In this document: positions 1 to 13,641 of the stretch, in pieces
How positions within the stretch are numbered: the first letter of the stretch is position 1
How the letters are laid out: each line of letters begins with the position of its first letter
Source: Artemia franciscana
Lineage: Eukaryota > Arthropoda > Branchiopoda > Anostraca > Artemiidae
Direction: 5' to 3'
Assembly (NCBI RefSeq): GCF_032884065.1
Contig: NC_088872.1
Location: forward strand, 32,460,917-32,524,916
DNA: 64,000 bases
Translations under genes and position numbers: made by a program
The notes under the pieces: model-generated
Told to the model about the DNA's origin: nothing
What the model saw: only the letters and a program-made list of their open reading frames with translations
The model's database searches: none

Positions 1-2140
1 CATAAAAAAGACAAGTCAATATTTTTGAACAAAAAAATATTTCTTAGACTAGATATATATGTAACCAACCTGAAATTCAAGATAAGATTGATTCCTTTAA
101 TAAACAGTAGCTAGGTAGATAAATAGCAACACAAATGCTCCAAGACCTGTAAAGAAGAGGAAGAACACTCATCTTATTAATTTTTACTATTTTGAAATGA
201 CATTTTTGCCTTTTATTTCCTTTGATTCGATTGCATTCAAAATCATAGAAAATTGATTCTTAAATAAACTTTTGCGTATTTTTATGCACATTTCCTTTCC
301 CTAACAATCTTCCCCTATAGATTTTCCTTTCCAAACTCTTTCCATATAAAATGTTTGTTATTGTGACAATTACGACCCCCCCCCCTACTGCAATGCCTCG
401 ATACAGCCCTGAATGATACATAAAAACGCTGCTGATTTTTTGGTTTGTATTACATTTTCGTCTTATTTGTCAATCAACAGTTTGTTCATATAGATCCAGC
501 AAAATCAACAAAACCGTAGAACATAGCCCGGGGCATATCTTGATACTGGGCGGGGGGTTATAATAGAAGTTAATATATTTGGAAAGAGTTTTGAATGTTA
601 CTATTGCAGCTAGTGTAGAAAAAAAGAATCTTCCGCCAAAATCACCAGTTTCCCAACGTTTCGCTTGATATTTTTTTTTCAGTGATTTGTCGTTTTTAAA
701 CCTTTAAAACTTTTACAAAATTCATTAATTAATTAACAGTAATTCATATGTTGATTTTACACTTAACTTATTATATGCCTTTCTTCCTGCATGTTTTCCG
801 TTTTGTTGTCACCCTTCACGTTTTAAAAATTTGGTTTCAGGAAACTTTAAAAAAATCAACTTCTGTTCGTTTTTAAACTGACTAGCCTGAATCAAGTTTC
901 CATTTAGAGTAAAGAGTAACATCAAAACCTGCATGAAGAAGAAAGAATATCAAGGCCTTATATAAAAAAAATCGACTCAAAATAACCTCAGTCCCGAATC
1001 AATGTAGAAATTCACTAATTGTAAACCCCAGAGTTGGTGCACTTCAAAGAATCCACAAGTAGCTCTATTTTTCTCGTAAATCATGTATTTTGCGAGTTTT
1101 CAAACTGACCCTCACCATCCCCAGAGATAACGAACTTAGTCTTATTTTTAAATTGTTTTTTCAAAGTTTAATCCTCCCCAAGCCCCCTTCCCCTGAAACC
1201 TGAACAATTTACGCGCACGGGTCTAGTCACAATCTCACCAAATTTCCATCTGTCACGTACATTGCTCACACTAGCTTTCAGTGAACTGAGTAATTGAGTA
1301 ATTATCGCTGCATAAAGTACTACAGGTTTTGACTTTTCATTGCTCAAGAAACTGACAAAGAAAGCAGATTGGAACGGTTTGGCTTACCATCTAAATTAAA
1401 ATTCCCTTTCATTGTCCTTTACAGCATAGTTTAAAAGAATATCCAACGCTAAAAAAGCAATCTCATCATGTAATTAAACACTTATGCGAAGAAATCTCAA
1501 ACTATCACTAAAATTCATTCATAAAAAATACTTGAATCATCGAGCGAAAAGACACCGCGTTAGTAGTTGAAGTCAGTAACAAAACAATAAGCGGTACTGA
1601 AACAAAAAGTGTTTGAAGCTGGCATTAGCTGATGTACTCATTACGCCTATAGCAAGCAAATGGCAATGTTGTTCTGATTTAAAATTAAAATTAAGTATGT
1701 TTGAATTTGCGGGTTGATTAGGTTACTGAAGAAATTCTTACGTGTTTATATTCACTTCTTGCATCTTCTATTCTTAGAATTTTTAAGCTTAAGAAAAAGG
1801 AAATATAATTCCATGGCTCTTTGTGCCGAATTATAGGATTTAAGGAGAATTTTTTTTCTTACAGTTTGGGGTCAAGCGAGTGGTGGGTCTCAGTAATGGG
1901 ACAAAAAGGGTATAATATTATAAATAAAATAAAAAAATAAGATTAAAAATATACTAAATTGGGAATGACTCGTTGAAAGAGATTCTTGTAAAGGGAAAGG
2001 GGTGAATGCTGGAAGTATTGTTGAATTGGTGTGAGTTGTTTCTTTGTTTGTTATTTCTTTTTTTGCAGCCGTGGCTCGTGCGGCTTTGAAGCATGAGATA
2101 TATATCTATCTATCATGTCTACGACGTTATGTGTAATTAA
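1..2140. other. AT-rich sequence, no gene recognised
   Basis: No open frame with coding character and no repeat that recurs clearly elsewhere in the window. A few C- or G-runs occur (about 376-386 and 549-557). Confidence 0.5.
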
Positions 2141-2142
2141 TG

Positions 2143-2475
2143 AAAAAAAAAGTCTACTGAAAGTAAGCAGCAACATTAAAACTGAAGCCGAACATACAGT
2201 ATTATGTATACGAGTTGGGGTGCGCTCGTCTCAATATCCCACTTCTTTCAGCAAAATTTTTTAAGAACTTTTAAAAAAGGTTCTGATTCTAATTGTACAA
2301 CCATTGAGTATAAGGAATTGTTCTTAAAGAATCAAAACAGAAGGTCAAACTTTAGCGTAAAGAGCGAGTAATTGAGGAGGGGGCAACCCACCCCATATGC
2401 TGAATAATTTTTTTTTGTTTTGAGTTTTAATGTTTCTCTTTACTTTCAGCAGAAAAAACAACTTTTTTTTAAATT
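2143..2475. repeat. MITE-like inverted repeat, copy 1
   Basis: The left arm contains GAAAGTAAGCAGCAACATTA; the right arm carries the reverse complement of the same motif (GTTTTAATGTTTCTCTTTAC). Inside each arm lies a GCTCTTTACGCTAAAG-type block, here inverted as CTTTAGCGTAAAGAGCG at about 2352. Arms are about 130 bp. The same family recurs at 7.7, 8.2 and 14.7 kb, with decayed arms near 49.6 and 49.85 kb. No transposase is visible. Confidence 0.6.
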
Positions 2476-3700
2476 TGATTTCTTAACGTTTTTTAAATAA
2501 ACCCGGGAAATTCACCCCTTCCATGGAAAATCCCCCCGCGAAAAGTTCCTCCGTAAAAAGTTACTCTCATGTCAAATTATTCTGATGGGAAATTAACCAC
2601 GGAAAATTCCATTATCGCTATGAATTCCCCCAAGAAACTTTCTTGCTTACGATTCCGCCTGAAAAATACTCCTTAGTATACTTTTATTTGACGAAAGACT
2701 TAAATTTATCTAATTTCTGATTTTTTAAGGGCATGGGGAAATCCTCCCCGCGTGGAAAACGTTTGCCGAAAATCCCCCCAAAGGAAAGTTTCTCTCGTTT
2801 GAAATCCCCCCTCCCCTTTTCACGTAGACATTTCCCAGAGAATTCCAACTCCGTTGAAAATTTACCCCAGACAATTCCCCCAAAGCATCTCCACATATAA
2901 GATGGGTCTCTAACGAGAAGATAAGGCAAATAAAACAAATCTCATATACAAACTCTATCAATTTCCACCGTGTAAAATTTCCCTTCCCCTGGATAGTTTG
3001 CCACCGGAAACTGCCATCCCAATGGGAAATTTTCCCGTAGGAGATCCATCCCCAGAAAATCTTTCCTGTGAAAAATATCGGTATACTTCCTTGTAACAAA
3101 TACTATATGTAAACAATTGACAAATTTAATAGCTGATTGCCCTTCCTCCGATGGTTTTGGGGGATCATGTCGTCGCCAAAGACATAGTTATTGTACCCTT
3201 CAACTATACTGAACAAAATGGCAATCTCAAAATTTTGATCAGACGAACCTTTGGGGGGAAAGGCACGTGAAGGGGCTATTTGACCTCCAATTTCTTGGAT
3301 AATTAAAAGGGTACTAGAACTTTTAAATTTTCGTTAAAATGAGAACTGGGGAAAAAACAAATAAACACACATCCGTTATCTTTCTTCTGGGAAAAAAAAC
3401 ACAAAATTCCACATTTTTACGGATAAGAGCTTTAAACCTCTACAATAGGGTTCTCTGATATGTTGGATCTGATGGTGTGATTTTTATTAAAATTCTTTTA
3501 CTTTGAATGGGCGTTCCCCCCTTTTTCAAAAACCCAGCAAATTTTTTCAGGCTCACAGCCTGTGATGGAAAAAACTAAGCTTAATGATTTTGGAATCATT
3601 TGAATACAACATAACAAGCCAAATTGTTTTGATATATTTATTGATATCAAAATTCCGTTTCTTAGACTTTTGGTTACTATCAAGCTGACTAGACTTTCCA
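2476..3700. repeat. Composite repeat: C-rich linker plus single B-type unit, copy 1
   Basis: It begins with a degenerate run of short GGAAAATTCCCCC-like units (about 2500-3080). It continues with one B-type unit (3120-3480) and then a segment ending near 3690 in a TTTGGTTACTATCAAGC stretch. The whole arrangement is repeated in the same order at 8490-9310, so this is one mobile element type rather than random debris. Confidence 0.55.
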
Positions 3701-3889
3701 ACTATGCTGAAAAAATGGATATCACACAATTTTGATTGAATGTGTTTGGGAAATTTATGGGCGTGAGAGGGAGCTGGTTTCCCTCTAATCACATTTGTAT
3801 TTTGAAAGGGACACTAGAACTCTCAATTTCTAAGCCCATCAATTTCAATTTTCAAAGATATTGCTGATACACTGTTTTGAAAGTATGTA

Positions 3890-4740
3890 AGAAAATACTA
3901 TTTCTGATTTAGTTCAAGTTTCCCCTCAACATTTCCTAAAATTTTCACTTTAATATGCTCAACCTTTGTAATACTCACTACAGAAGTGGTAGTTGTACTA
4001 ATAGTAGGCCTAGTGATAGTAGTAGTGGCGTGCAAATATTGCCTTTTGGTTGATGGATCTTCCCCTTTAAACCTGGAAAGGTCCATCTCAATACCCTAAT
4101 CCATACTGGAGATTAGCCCTTTTGACAAGTTACGTGCACATAGTGTCTTTTGATTTAATTTAAACTTTCCCTCTATATTCTCTAAAACTTTCACCTCAAT
4201 ACCCTTAGTCTTAATAGTACTAGTGTCATAGTATTAGTGGTAGAAGTAGGAGCCGTAGTAGCAGTAGTAATATGCACTTGTTGCCTTTTGGCTAGTTGAA
4301 CATCCCCTCATTATGCCCTGGAAATTTCAGCCCGATACGATGAGCCGTTCTAAAGATATTGTTGATATGCCCTTTTGAAAATCTGTATGCATATAGTACG
4401 TTTTCATTTAGTTCATCTTTTCCCTCAACCTTTCTTCAAATATTCACTTCAATAGCCTCAGTCTTGGTAGTACTCACTACAGAAGCAGTAATATAGTCGT
4501 AGTCGTTTTACTAGCTAAAGTAGTAGCAGCATTGATAGAATCGTGAAAATATTTCTTTTTGGTCAATTGGTCATCCCCCTACCATTTACTGAAAGTTCCA
4601 TTTTAATACACTCAGTCATTCCTGAGTTACGCCATTTTGACAACCCACATGTATATAACGTCTTTTGATTTTGTTCAACACTCCCGTCAATATTCTCTGA
4701 AAGGTTTACATGAATGCCCTTGTCTTTTTGGACAATAAAT
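3890..4740 (+). repeat. A-type tandem array (about 230-bp units with TAG trinucleotides)
   Basis: Three to four diverged units. Each has, in order, a TTTCACTTCAATACCC-like block, a run of imperfect GTAGTAGTA, a TATTGCCTTTTGG block, a block near CATTCCTGAGATATTG, then ATAGTGTCTTTTGATT. The same unit order is seen at 34.4-34.9 kb, and reversed at 9.85-10.8 and 28.9-29.24 kb. Confidence 0.65.
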
Positions 4741-6524
4741 TCCGAACATGACGACCTTTCTCAATACCAAATGCTATTTGTAAACTTGGGACAAATGGCA
4801 TAACTTAAAGCCCTTGCCTGAGGGCTGTGAGGGTGGGGGGAGATAGCATGATGGATATAGTTACTGGACTTTTAAACTATGCTGAACTAAGTGGGAATCT
4901 GAAAATTTGAATGGATGATTTTGGGGAAATGACTGGAGTGGGGGGGGGGGGTTGCCCTCCAATAACTTATAACTCCTAAAAAGGATACTTAGGAAGGGAA
5001 CTAGAGTTTTCAATTTCCAATCGAATTGGCCCCCTCCAAAGACTGTACAGCCAGCCCATCCACAAAAATCATCTAATTTCTTTTTTCAATGGACTACTTG
5101 TAAGAGTTACTGCCCTTGTCCCAGGGGTTGGGAGGATTTACCAACTCCTGAAATATAATTATTTGACTTTTAAGCCATTTTGAACAAAATGGTTATCATA
5201 ACGTTTTGATCAGATACATTTGGGGAAAAAGGGCGTGAGCTGGGGGGAAGGCCTGGTTACCCTTCGATCGCTTTTGGCTCTCAAAGAGGGCACTAAAACT
5301 GTCCATATCTAATCGAATGAGCTCCCTCCACCATCCTTTCCATAAAAGCCTTATATGTTAACAATGGGCAACTAGCATAACTGACAGCCCTTGCTCCAAG
5401 GCCTGGGGGGAATTATCAAACCCAGAACAACAGTTATTTGACCTTCGGACTATTTCAAATAAAATTGTTAACTCAAAATTTGAATCGGAAGCATTAAGGG
5501 GAAATAGTGGTGGGGGTGCCCTCAAATCACTTTTGACTCTTAAGAAGGGAACTAGAACTTTCGATTTAAAATCGAATGAGCCTTCTTCGAAGTTTATACG
5601 AACATTTCTTATATGTTAACAACGGCCAACTTGCATAACTTACAGCCCTTGCCCTACGGGCTGTGAGGGGTTTTGTCAACCCATAAGGCATAGTTCTTTG
5701 ACCTTTGAACTATTTTAAACAAAATGGCTGTCTATAAATTTTGACCGTATACATTTGGGTAAAGAAGGCGTGGGTGGCTAGTTTGAGTCGACATTAGTAG
5801 ATATTGAAAAGATTGCACAAAATTGTAACATTTCGAGCATTTTTGATTCTTAAAAGAGAACTAAAACATTCAATTTTCAATCAAATCAGCCTCCTCCAAA
5901 GTTCATATGACCACCTCTTCCATAAAAACCTTATTTTCCCCCTGTGCGTAACTTTCAACTCTTGTCCCCAGACTCTTGGGGGTTGTATCGACCTTGAATA
6001 TTTTGAACAAACTGGCTATCTTAAAATTTCGATTGTATACGTTTGGGAATAAAGAGGATGTGGAGGGGAGGCTAGTTGCTCTCCGTTCACTTTTGACTCT
6101 AAAAAAGCCCCTAGAACTTCTGATTTCCAATCGAATGAGCCCCTTAAAGTTTAATAGGATCGCCCCTTTCATAAAAACCTTATATGTTAATAATAGACAA
6201 CTAACATAACTTAAAGCCCTTGCCCTGAGGGATGTGGGGGAGTTGACATCCCAAAAGACATAATTAATAGACCTTTCAACTGTGCTGAACTAACTGGCTG
6301 TCTCAAAATTTTGTTTGAATGTGCTTTGGGAAATGATTGGCGTGGAGGGGGGGTGCCCATCACTTTTGACTCTCAATAAGGGCACTGGAATTTTCTATTT
6401 CCAATCAAACGATCTCCTTCCAAAGTTTCTACGACAATATTCCTTCATTACGAAGTGCCTTGGTCAGAAAATAAATAGTGTGCCCAATTCGCTCTTTACT
6501 TAGGCAGCGCCATTGCGCTGCCTA
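4740..6524 (+). repeat. B-type tandem array (about 300-bp units) ending in a hairpin
   Basis: About six diverged units, each with an ACAGCCCTTGCCC block, a G-rich stretch, CAAAGACATAGTTA, AACAAAATGGCTATC, a GGGG-rich stretch, a CCCTCCAATCACTTTTGA block and CTAGAACTTTCAATTTCC. The array directly follows the A array and stops at a perfect 10-bp-stem palindrome at 6501-6524. Short open frames here are accidents of the repeat. Confidence 0.7.
6501..6524. repeat. Terminal palindrome of the B array (10-bp stem, 4-nt loop)
   Basis: TAGGCAGCGC, loop CATT, then GCGCTGCCTA: a perfect stem. Homologous palindromes sit at the corresponding end of the B repeats at 28333-28356 and 50536-50559. Confidence 0.8.
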
Positions 6525-6529
6525 CGATA

Positions 6530-7385
6530 ATTTATGTTTGGTTTAGGTTTGACTTGATTATTGAATTCGTTTTAACTTTGAAGTATTATTTGACTTTTAG
6601 ACTCGTCTTTGGTTTAACATATCTCTTTACTTTTGTTTGAAAGACTTCCTTTTGAGAAAATGTACTTTTAAATTAATATCTGTTTGTTTTTAATTGACAT
6701 TGATTTTTTATTTTGAATCAGAGTAAATGTTAGCAATGTTTTTTTTATAACTTCAGAATTAAAATTTTGGTTGGCTAATTATGTATTTCTGTCAAAATTT
6801 TGTGGTGAGATTTAGTGTAAGTTTACTATAGATTTTTGGATGGATGGGCCTCCTATGTAGAAATAGTCATCTTGACCCAATCATGTTACAACCTAGATTA
6901 AAGACGAATATTGATCGACCGTTTCATTTACTGATTTTTGTCTTATTGAGAAAATCCCTTAAATTTTTTACTTTTTGACCAATACTTAATTTATCTACTG
7001 GTTTTGTTAAAATTGAAAGATTATAAGATCATTTATTAAAAGGAGGTTATGATCTGTTGTTTAAAAATAAAAAATAGGACTACAAAAAGAAACACAACTA
7101 CGTTTATTTTTGGTGAAGTTCCTTTGGCTTTTAAACGTTAATTGATGTGTCCTCAATGCCTAGAATTTTAAGCTGTTCGGCATAAAAATGAATATTTTAT
7201 CTCTAAGAATCAATACAATTGAATTTCCTTCAAACATTTGTCTTCCTTGAAAAGTTGCCTCCTCCCCCCAAAGAAAAAATAATCCAATTGATCCCCCTGG
7301 TCGATATTCCATCGAAGTTTTGTGTCCTTTGAATTGCTAATTTTTATCATGCTCCTATCCTCAGATCTTGCAGATACGTCATGTT
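6530..7385. other. AT-rich sequence without recognised gene
   Basis: The left part (6530-6660) shares a TTTGGTTTAA...CTCTTTACTTTT pattern with 30600-30720, so it is probably another dispersed repeat. The remainder shows nothing I can name. Confidence 0.4.
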
Positions 7386-7700
7386 GATACCCAGTATGGA
7401 TAGAGTGTAGTTGGATTTAGTTCAGTATCTCCCTCAACATTCCCAGAAAGTTATAACTTAGAACCCTTAGCCGCTTCAGATATATTGCAAATTAGCCCTT
7501 TTGACAAACTGGATGCACATAGTGTTTTTTATTTTGTTAAAAATACCCTGAAATCTTTAATTTATTACCCTTAGCCGATACTGAGACATTGCAGATGCAC
7601 CTTTTTGACAACATGGACCCAAATCCTGTGTTTTAGCATTAATACCTTTATACATTCCTGAGATATTGCATAAACCTTATTCTGACAACCTGGACGCATA
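7385..7700 (+). repeat. A-type repeat, partial units lacking TAG runs
   Basis: Two truncated A-type units with the GATATTGCAAATTAGCCCTT and CATAGTGTTTTTTATTT blocks, but without the trinucleotide segment. Confidence 0.5.
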
Positions 7701-7725
7701 GACTGTTCTTTGATTTAATTAAACA

Positions 7726-7935
7726 AAAAAAAAAAAACAACAAGTTTTTTTAAATGAAAGTAAGGAGCGACATTAAAACCTAAAACGAACAGAAATTACT
7801 CCGTATATGAAAGGGGCTTTTCCTCCTCAACGCCACACTCTTTACGCTAAAGTTTGACTCTTTCTCTTAACTGTACTTTTTAAAACAGTAAAAAACTTTA
7901 GCGTAAATTTTTTCGTTTTTTTTTTGTTAAATTTC
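7726..7935. repeat. MITE-like left arm, copy 2
   Basis: Carries AAAGTAAGGAGCGACATTAA, then GAACAGAAATTACTCCGTAT and CTCTTTACGCTAAAGTTTGA. It matches the left arms of the 2.1-kb and 14.7-kb copies and ends in an inverted CTTTAGCGTAAA block at about 7893. Confidence 0.6.
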
Positions 7936-8219
7936 TGGAACATTTTTGAATGAACGCATGTTTTGATCTTGGGTCTCCACACATAAATAATTAAAACAAA
8001 TTTGCATATTATTTTCTTTGGCTAAATGGATTTTTCATAGTTTTAATCGGAAGATTTTGAGAAAAAAGGAGCGAGGGAGGAGGTCTAGTTGCCCTCCAAT
8101 TTTTTGATTACTTAAAAATGTAACTATAACTTTTAATTCTTTACGAACGTTTTCATAAGTAAAAAATACACGGAACTTACGAAGTAACTTACGTAGCGAA
8201 CTTCTGTATTCGTATGTTT

Positions 8220-8475
8220 TTATCGCGTATATGAGGGGGCTCACCCCTCGTCGATACCTCGCTCTTTACACTAAAGCTTAAATTTTGTCCCAATTCCTTA
8301 AGAATGACCCCTGAATCGCAAAGGCCGTAGAATAAGTAGTTGTAATTACTAAAAATACTTTAGCGTAAAGAACGAGGTATTACGAGGAGGTAAACCCCTT
8401 TTATGCGTTATAATGTCTGTTCATTTTAAGTTTTAATGCTGCTCCTCACTTTCAGTAGAAAAATTTTTTCATATT
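8220..8475. repeat. MITE-like inverted repeat, copy 3
   Basis: The left part has CGCGTATATGAGGGGGCTC and CTCTTTACACTAAAGC. The right part has CTTTAGCGTAAAGAACGAGG, and GTTTTAATGCTGCTCCTCAC at its end. It lies immediately upstream of the C-rich linker, as copy 1 does. Confidence 0.55.
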
Positions 8476-8489
8476 TATTTTTTTTAAAT

Positions 8490-9310
8490 AATGCTAGAAA
8501 ATCCTGCGCCCCCTCCATTGAAAGTCTCTTCTTCCATGAGAAATTCCTCCATGGAAAGATCCTCCCACGTAACCCCTCCCCTCAACTCTCCCCCCCAAAC
8601 CAAAAAAATCCCCCTGAAAACATCTGTATACTTCCCAGTCACCATTACTATATGTAAACACAGTTCAAAGTTTGTAACTTGCAGCCCCTCCCACGGGGAC
8701 TGCGGGGGAGTGAGTCGTCCCCAAAGACATAGTTATTAGTTTTTTCGACTATGGTGAATAGAATGGCTATCTCAGAATTTTGATCCGGTGACTTTGGGGA
8801 AAAATGAGCGTGGGAGGGGGCCCAGGTGCCCTCCAATTTATTGGTCACTTAAAAAAGGGCACTAGAACTTTTAATTTCCGTTAGAATGAGTCCTTTCGAG
8901 ACATTCTAGGACCAATGAGTCGATACGATCACCCCTGGGAAAAAAAAAAAAATAAATAAACACGCATCGGAAATCTGTCTTCTGGCAAAAAAAAATGCGA
9001 AATTCCACATTTTTGTAGATAGCAGCTTGAAACTTCTACAACAGGGTTCTCTGATACGCTGAATCTGATGGTGTGATTTTCGGGGGTGTTTTCCCCTATT
9101 TTCTAAAATGAGGCAAATTTTCTCAGGCTCGAAACTTTTGATGGGTAAGACTAATCTTGATGAAACTTATATATTCAAAATCAGCATTAAAATGCGATTC
9201 TTTTGATGTAACTATTGGTATCAGAATTCCATTTTTTAGAGTTTCGGTTACTATTGAGCCGGGTCGCTCCTTATTACACATTCGTTACCACGAACTGTTT
9301 GATTCAACCT
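8490..9310. repeat. Composite repeat: C-rich linker plus B-type unit, copy 2
   Basis: A better preserved version of 2476-3700: short GGAAA/CCTCC-type units, a TATACTTCCCAGTCACCATT block, one B unit (8650-8950), then a tail ending in GAGCCGGGTCGCTCC and a small hairpin (TTCGT-TACC-ACGAA, 9281-9294). Part of the linker also recurs at 17190-17340. Confidence 0.6.
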
Positions 9311-9399
9311 GCCTTGAAAGCTTCAACATAATGCTTTCCTTCGTTCGTTGAGGTATTTTAGATACGTACTTTTGATACTTTTGATACGCAGATGGTCTT

Positions 9400-10800
9400 T
9401 CTATTTAGTCCAAAAAGCCCTGAAAGTTCCAATTTAATTCCTCAAGCCATACCTAAGATATTACAAATACACCCTTTTGACAACCTGCACACATACAGGA
9501 TCATTTAATTTAGTTTTACATCCCCTAAAATTCCCTGTAAGTTTTGCCTTAATGCCCTTTAACTTTTTGGACACCCGCGATCATAAATGCCCCCTATTAC
9601 CTAATAATAAAGCTAATATGTAAGCAATGGGAAGCCTGCATAATTCGCCGCCCTTGCTCAAATGCTTTGGTGGTCAAATCATCCCCCAATACTTCAAGAT
9701 AGCTATTTTGTTCAACATAGTTAAAGGTCCAGTAACTATGTCTCAGGGTATGTCAACCCCCCAAAGCTCTCGGTGAAGTTTTGTAGGCTGAGCAATCGGC
9801 CCATTGTCTACATATAATATTTGCTATTGGGAAAAGAGGGTAGGTTGGACAAATATATAAAAAGGACCATAGACAGTCAGGTTAAACTTTCAGAGAATGT
9901 TGAGGGGAGTGTTGAATTAAATGAGGTCACGTTATGTGCATTTTAAGTGAACGTTAAGAGTGTAACTCAAGAATAACTGAGGTTATCAAGCTATAACTTT
10001 AAGGGAATGATGAGGGGGGTGATCAGTTTACCAAAAAGGTAATAGTTGCAGGCTACTACTAGTACTACTACTACTTCTATTACTACCACTTCTGCCGCTA
10101 CTGCTACTGTGACTACTATTTTTGTAGCGACTACCACTAAAGCTGAGGATATTCAGATGAAGATTTGAGAAAATGTTAAGGGAAAAGTTTAGCTAAATCA
10201 AACCAAACTAAGTACACGTAGATTGTCAAAAGGCCGTATCTCAAGAATGGCTTGAGGTTTTAAATTGGAACTTTCAGAGAATACCTAGGGGGAAGATCAA
10301 TCGGTAAAAAGGAATTTGTGCACGCTACTACAGCTACTACCACTACTATTACTCCAAATTCTCCTTGTATTGTAACTACTACTAGGGCTAAGTGCTAATT
10401 GAAAAATTTAGGAAATGTTGAGGCTTAAGTTGCACTAAATTCAAACACACTATGAGCATAAAGAATAGCAAAAAAAGATAACAGCAATATCATACCAACG
10501 GTTTATAATATTGAGTTGAAACTCTTAGGGTTTTATGAGGGGGGTGTTCAGCTGACCAACAGACAATATGTTCATACTGCTATTGCTGCTAGTACTACTG
10601 TTACTGCTGTTAGTACAACTACTAATCCTACTACTACAAATAAACTAACTATTATTACTACTATTACTGTGACTACTACTACTTCAGCTAAGTTACAGGG
10701 TATGAAGGTGAAAATTTGGTGAAATACTGAGGGGTAATTTAAACTAAATCAGAACACACCATGTCTATGCAGGTTGTCAAAAGGGTATATCAGCAATATT
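9400..10800. repeat. A-B / inverted B'-A' palindromic array
   Basis: Forward A (9400-9560) and B (9560-about 9685) blocks are followed by a B block in reverse orientation (about 9690-9800; AGCTATTTTGTTCAACATAG). Three to four reverse A units with CTACTACTA runs follow (9850-10800). The orientation flips at about 9.69 kb. Confidence 0.6.
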
Positions 10801-13641
10801 TTAGAAACGGTACAAGAAAATGTCATTTATGTTAAAGTAAATTTCAATTTAGTGTTTCGCTTTTATTTATATTGTAATTCTTACAAAATTGATGCGATAT
10901 GATTGTCTTAAATTGACATATTCCAACAATTAACCTTAAAATGTGACAATCTTTGGAGAACATCGGTGAGATGCCAACCAAACCTAAGCATCTTTAGACA
11001 CCTTACTTAAATTTAGATATGAAACTAAGAGCATTTTGCGAACCAAGTAATTTTTCTCGTAAACTTAGATGTATACATTAATGCTATAGGTTGTTCAGGT
11101 ACTACCAGTGTCGTCGTTGAGGGGGAGGGCAAGGAGAAACAGCCCCCCAGTAACTCGGAGAAAAATTATTAAGCAACTTTAAAACTGTTAGTAAAAGTGC
11201 GAAAATGTACTATATTTCCTGTTTCGCCATGTTTGCTGAAGTCAAATTCTTTCCCCTGATAGGCAAGGGTCTTATACGTCCTAAGATCTATCAGTTCAAT
11301 GTAAGATTTTCTTGTTTTAAAACTTTTAAAAATAGATATGAATACACCCCCTACATCTGAAAATAGGACAGACATGGAATCACTGAAAAATAAGAAAGCA
11401 TTGAAAACAAGAATTAATTCATTGAAAAACATTAAAAGAAATCATTGAAAAATAAAATAAACTTTGTGTTTTCTATAATAATTTTTTACTGTAGCTAGAT
11501 AAGTCAAATCGGTTGTAGCTTAGTCATAGAAGTTAGTAGAGAGGAGGGATCAGCTCCAGAAATCATTTGTTTTTTAATTTTTTTACTTCCAATATTTTAA
11601 TCGAAACTCAAAATAGCTCCAAATTCTCTTATTTGTAACTGAAACAACTAGTTAGCGCTGATAACGTCCTATTCCTTGCGTTTTAGATTCACATACTAAC
11701 CCATAAATGTAGAACTGTCTCTATGTAAAATACCGTGCTAACTTTTCGCTGTTTGTGCTTTTCTAAATATTTCTTTTAATCACCACCAAAAAAAGAATTG
11801 ACATAAATGTGCTTGGCATTATTACTGGTATTAGTCGCATTTCCCGTAACACCAGCATTACTTATGTAACATTTATATCTGCGTCAGCATGCTGCATGAA
11901 ATGCTTGCTGCAAATAGGATAAAGTGAATCTGAACTATATATGTATGTTTTTCTCACAATTTAAAAATTTTATGCTCACAAATAAGCGGTTCCAACCCAT
12001 ATTCCTTATCTATTGTTATCAGTTTAACATGCAGCGCTAAGAGACAAAGCTTCGCTTGGTGAAGAGAATTTTAGATATAAAAAAAAAACATTCAGCCCCC
12101 CACCCTCTGGAAATATGTAACTCCCACACGCTGATTTACACACTTTAAAACTTTTGTGCAATTTTACTAGATTTAATTTTTCTTAACAAAAATACAAGGG
12201 GGGAGGTAATTTTCTAACTCTATGCGTAAATTTTTCCGTCCGATTGGCATCTCTGGTAAGTTTTGATTAATATATGGTTTCTACCACAAGCCTGCCAAGA
12301 ATTGTTCAGATTTTCTGGATATTCTTAATCAAACAATGTTCAACGAGTAAGTTAATAATTAAGACATTTTTTTTATACTTTATATTAAAATAATGTCGCT
12401 ATTTCAAAAGTAAGAAAAATTTTCAGGGGATTTTTCACAGAACAGAATTTCCACACGGGTGGGGGGAAATTTGTCCACCGATTGACAACAACCTTTTTGT
12501 CCAAATGAAATGAAAAATGAAAAGATATCCTAAAGCAGACTTTTTGGGTGTCATTTGTCACTTTGTGATTGCCTTATAAGGTCAAATTTATAAAGAGTAA
12601 TTAAATAAAAAAATTAGTTTATAAATAAGTCCGTAATTAGCTCTCTATGATGTCCCTGTGTCCGACCCAGCCTTTCCATCCCAAAATGTCGCCCAAATTG
12701 CACTTGTGGAATCACCATGTGGCGTTTTATTACGCTATATTGAGTCTAGGCAAATAACAAAACAGTGAGAAGATTTATTTTTATGAGCCCTTGAGCAGCT
12801 CTCTATTATGTTCCAGCGCCTTAATGGCGACGAAGAAAAATAAAAGGACATCTCTCTGCTGCCCAAGTAAAAAAAAAGAAGTGATTGTTTTTGTTGTTCA
12901 GTGAGAAGGGTTACACTGTATAAGGTTTACACTGTAAACAGGGGTTTACTGTATAAGGTTTCAACAATGGTAATTAAAAGGGCGTATTTTTGGTTTGCTA
13001 AGGAGTCATTTTCAAGTCACTTCCAGCTGAATGACGCGACGCATGAGGCTGTTAGAATAGTGCGTAGTTCAACTGCAAGATTTTGACTCTTATGATAAAC
13101 GTGGGAGTTGAAGGGAGTGGAAAGGGGATAAATACTTTAATATTAACGGCAAAGAGTCCAAGCTTATTGAACTCACTATCACCCACCCGAAAGTGTTTAT
13201 AGTACACTACTGCCATCTGCATGAACTCATTGCTGACAGCCTTAGTAAAAGCAGACTCTACCACTTAATTTATGTTTCTTTGATGCGTGTGCATTGTTTA
13301 TTTATGTATTCTATAATGTTTTTGAATTTAATCGAGTATCCCTTGAAAAAAATGTCCTATTGAAGACTTACGGAAGAAAAGGGCCATCTTTCCTTTTTAA
13401 CTGTTTGGTACATCTTCCCCCCCCCCATCAGGTGGAAGAGTGCAAATGTGCTCCCTGGGTCGGTACAACTGGGCTGCTACGTATTATATAAATTATTAAT
13501 TTAGAATAAGCCTATCCTTAGGCTAATAGAACCAAAAAAGGGCACAACTCCTTACTTTCTTTAGTTCAGAACTAACATTATAAAGTGATGGAAAGTAGAA
13601 CAAGAAGAAAAATGTACAGAAAAGGGATTTGATTCCCATCT

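Noticed and set aside
2684-3099. Overlapping minus-strand frames of 84 and 124 codons
   Set aside because: Lie in the degenerate short-unit C-rich linker repeat; overlapping frames of similar quality are expected there.
10516-10722. Thr-rich frame of 68 codons
   Set aside because: Translation of the ACT trinucleotide run in a reverse A-type repeat.
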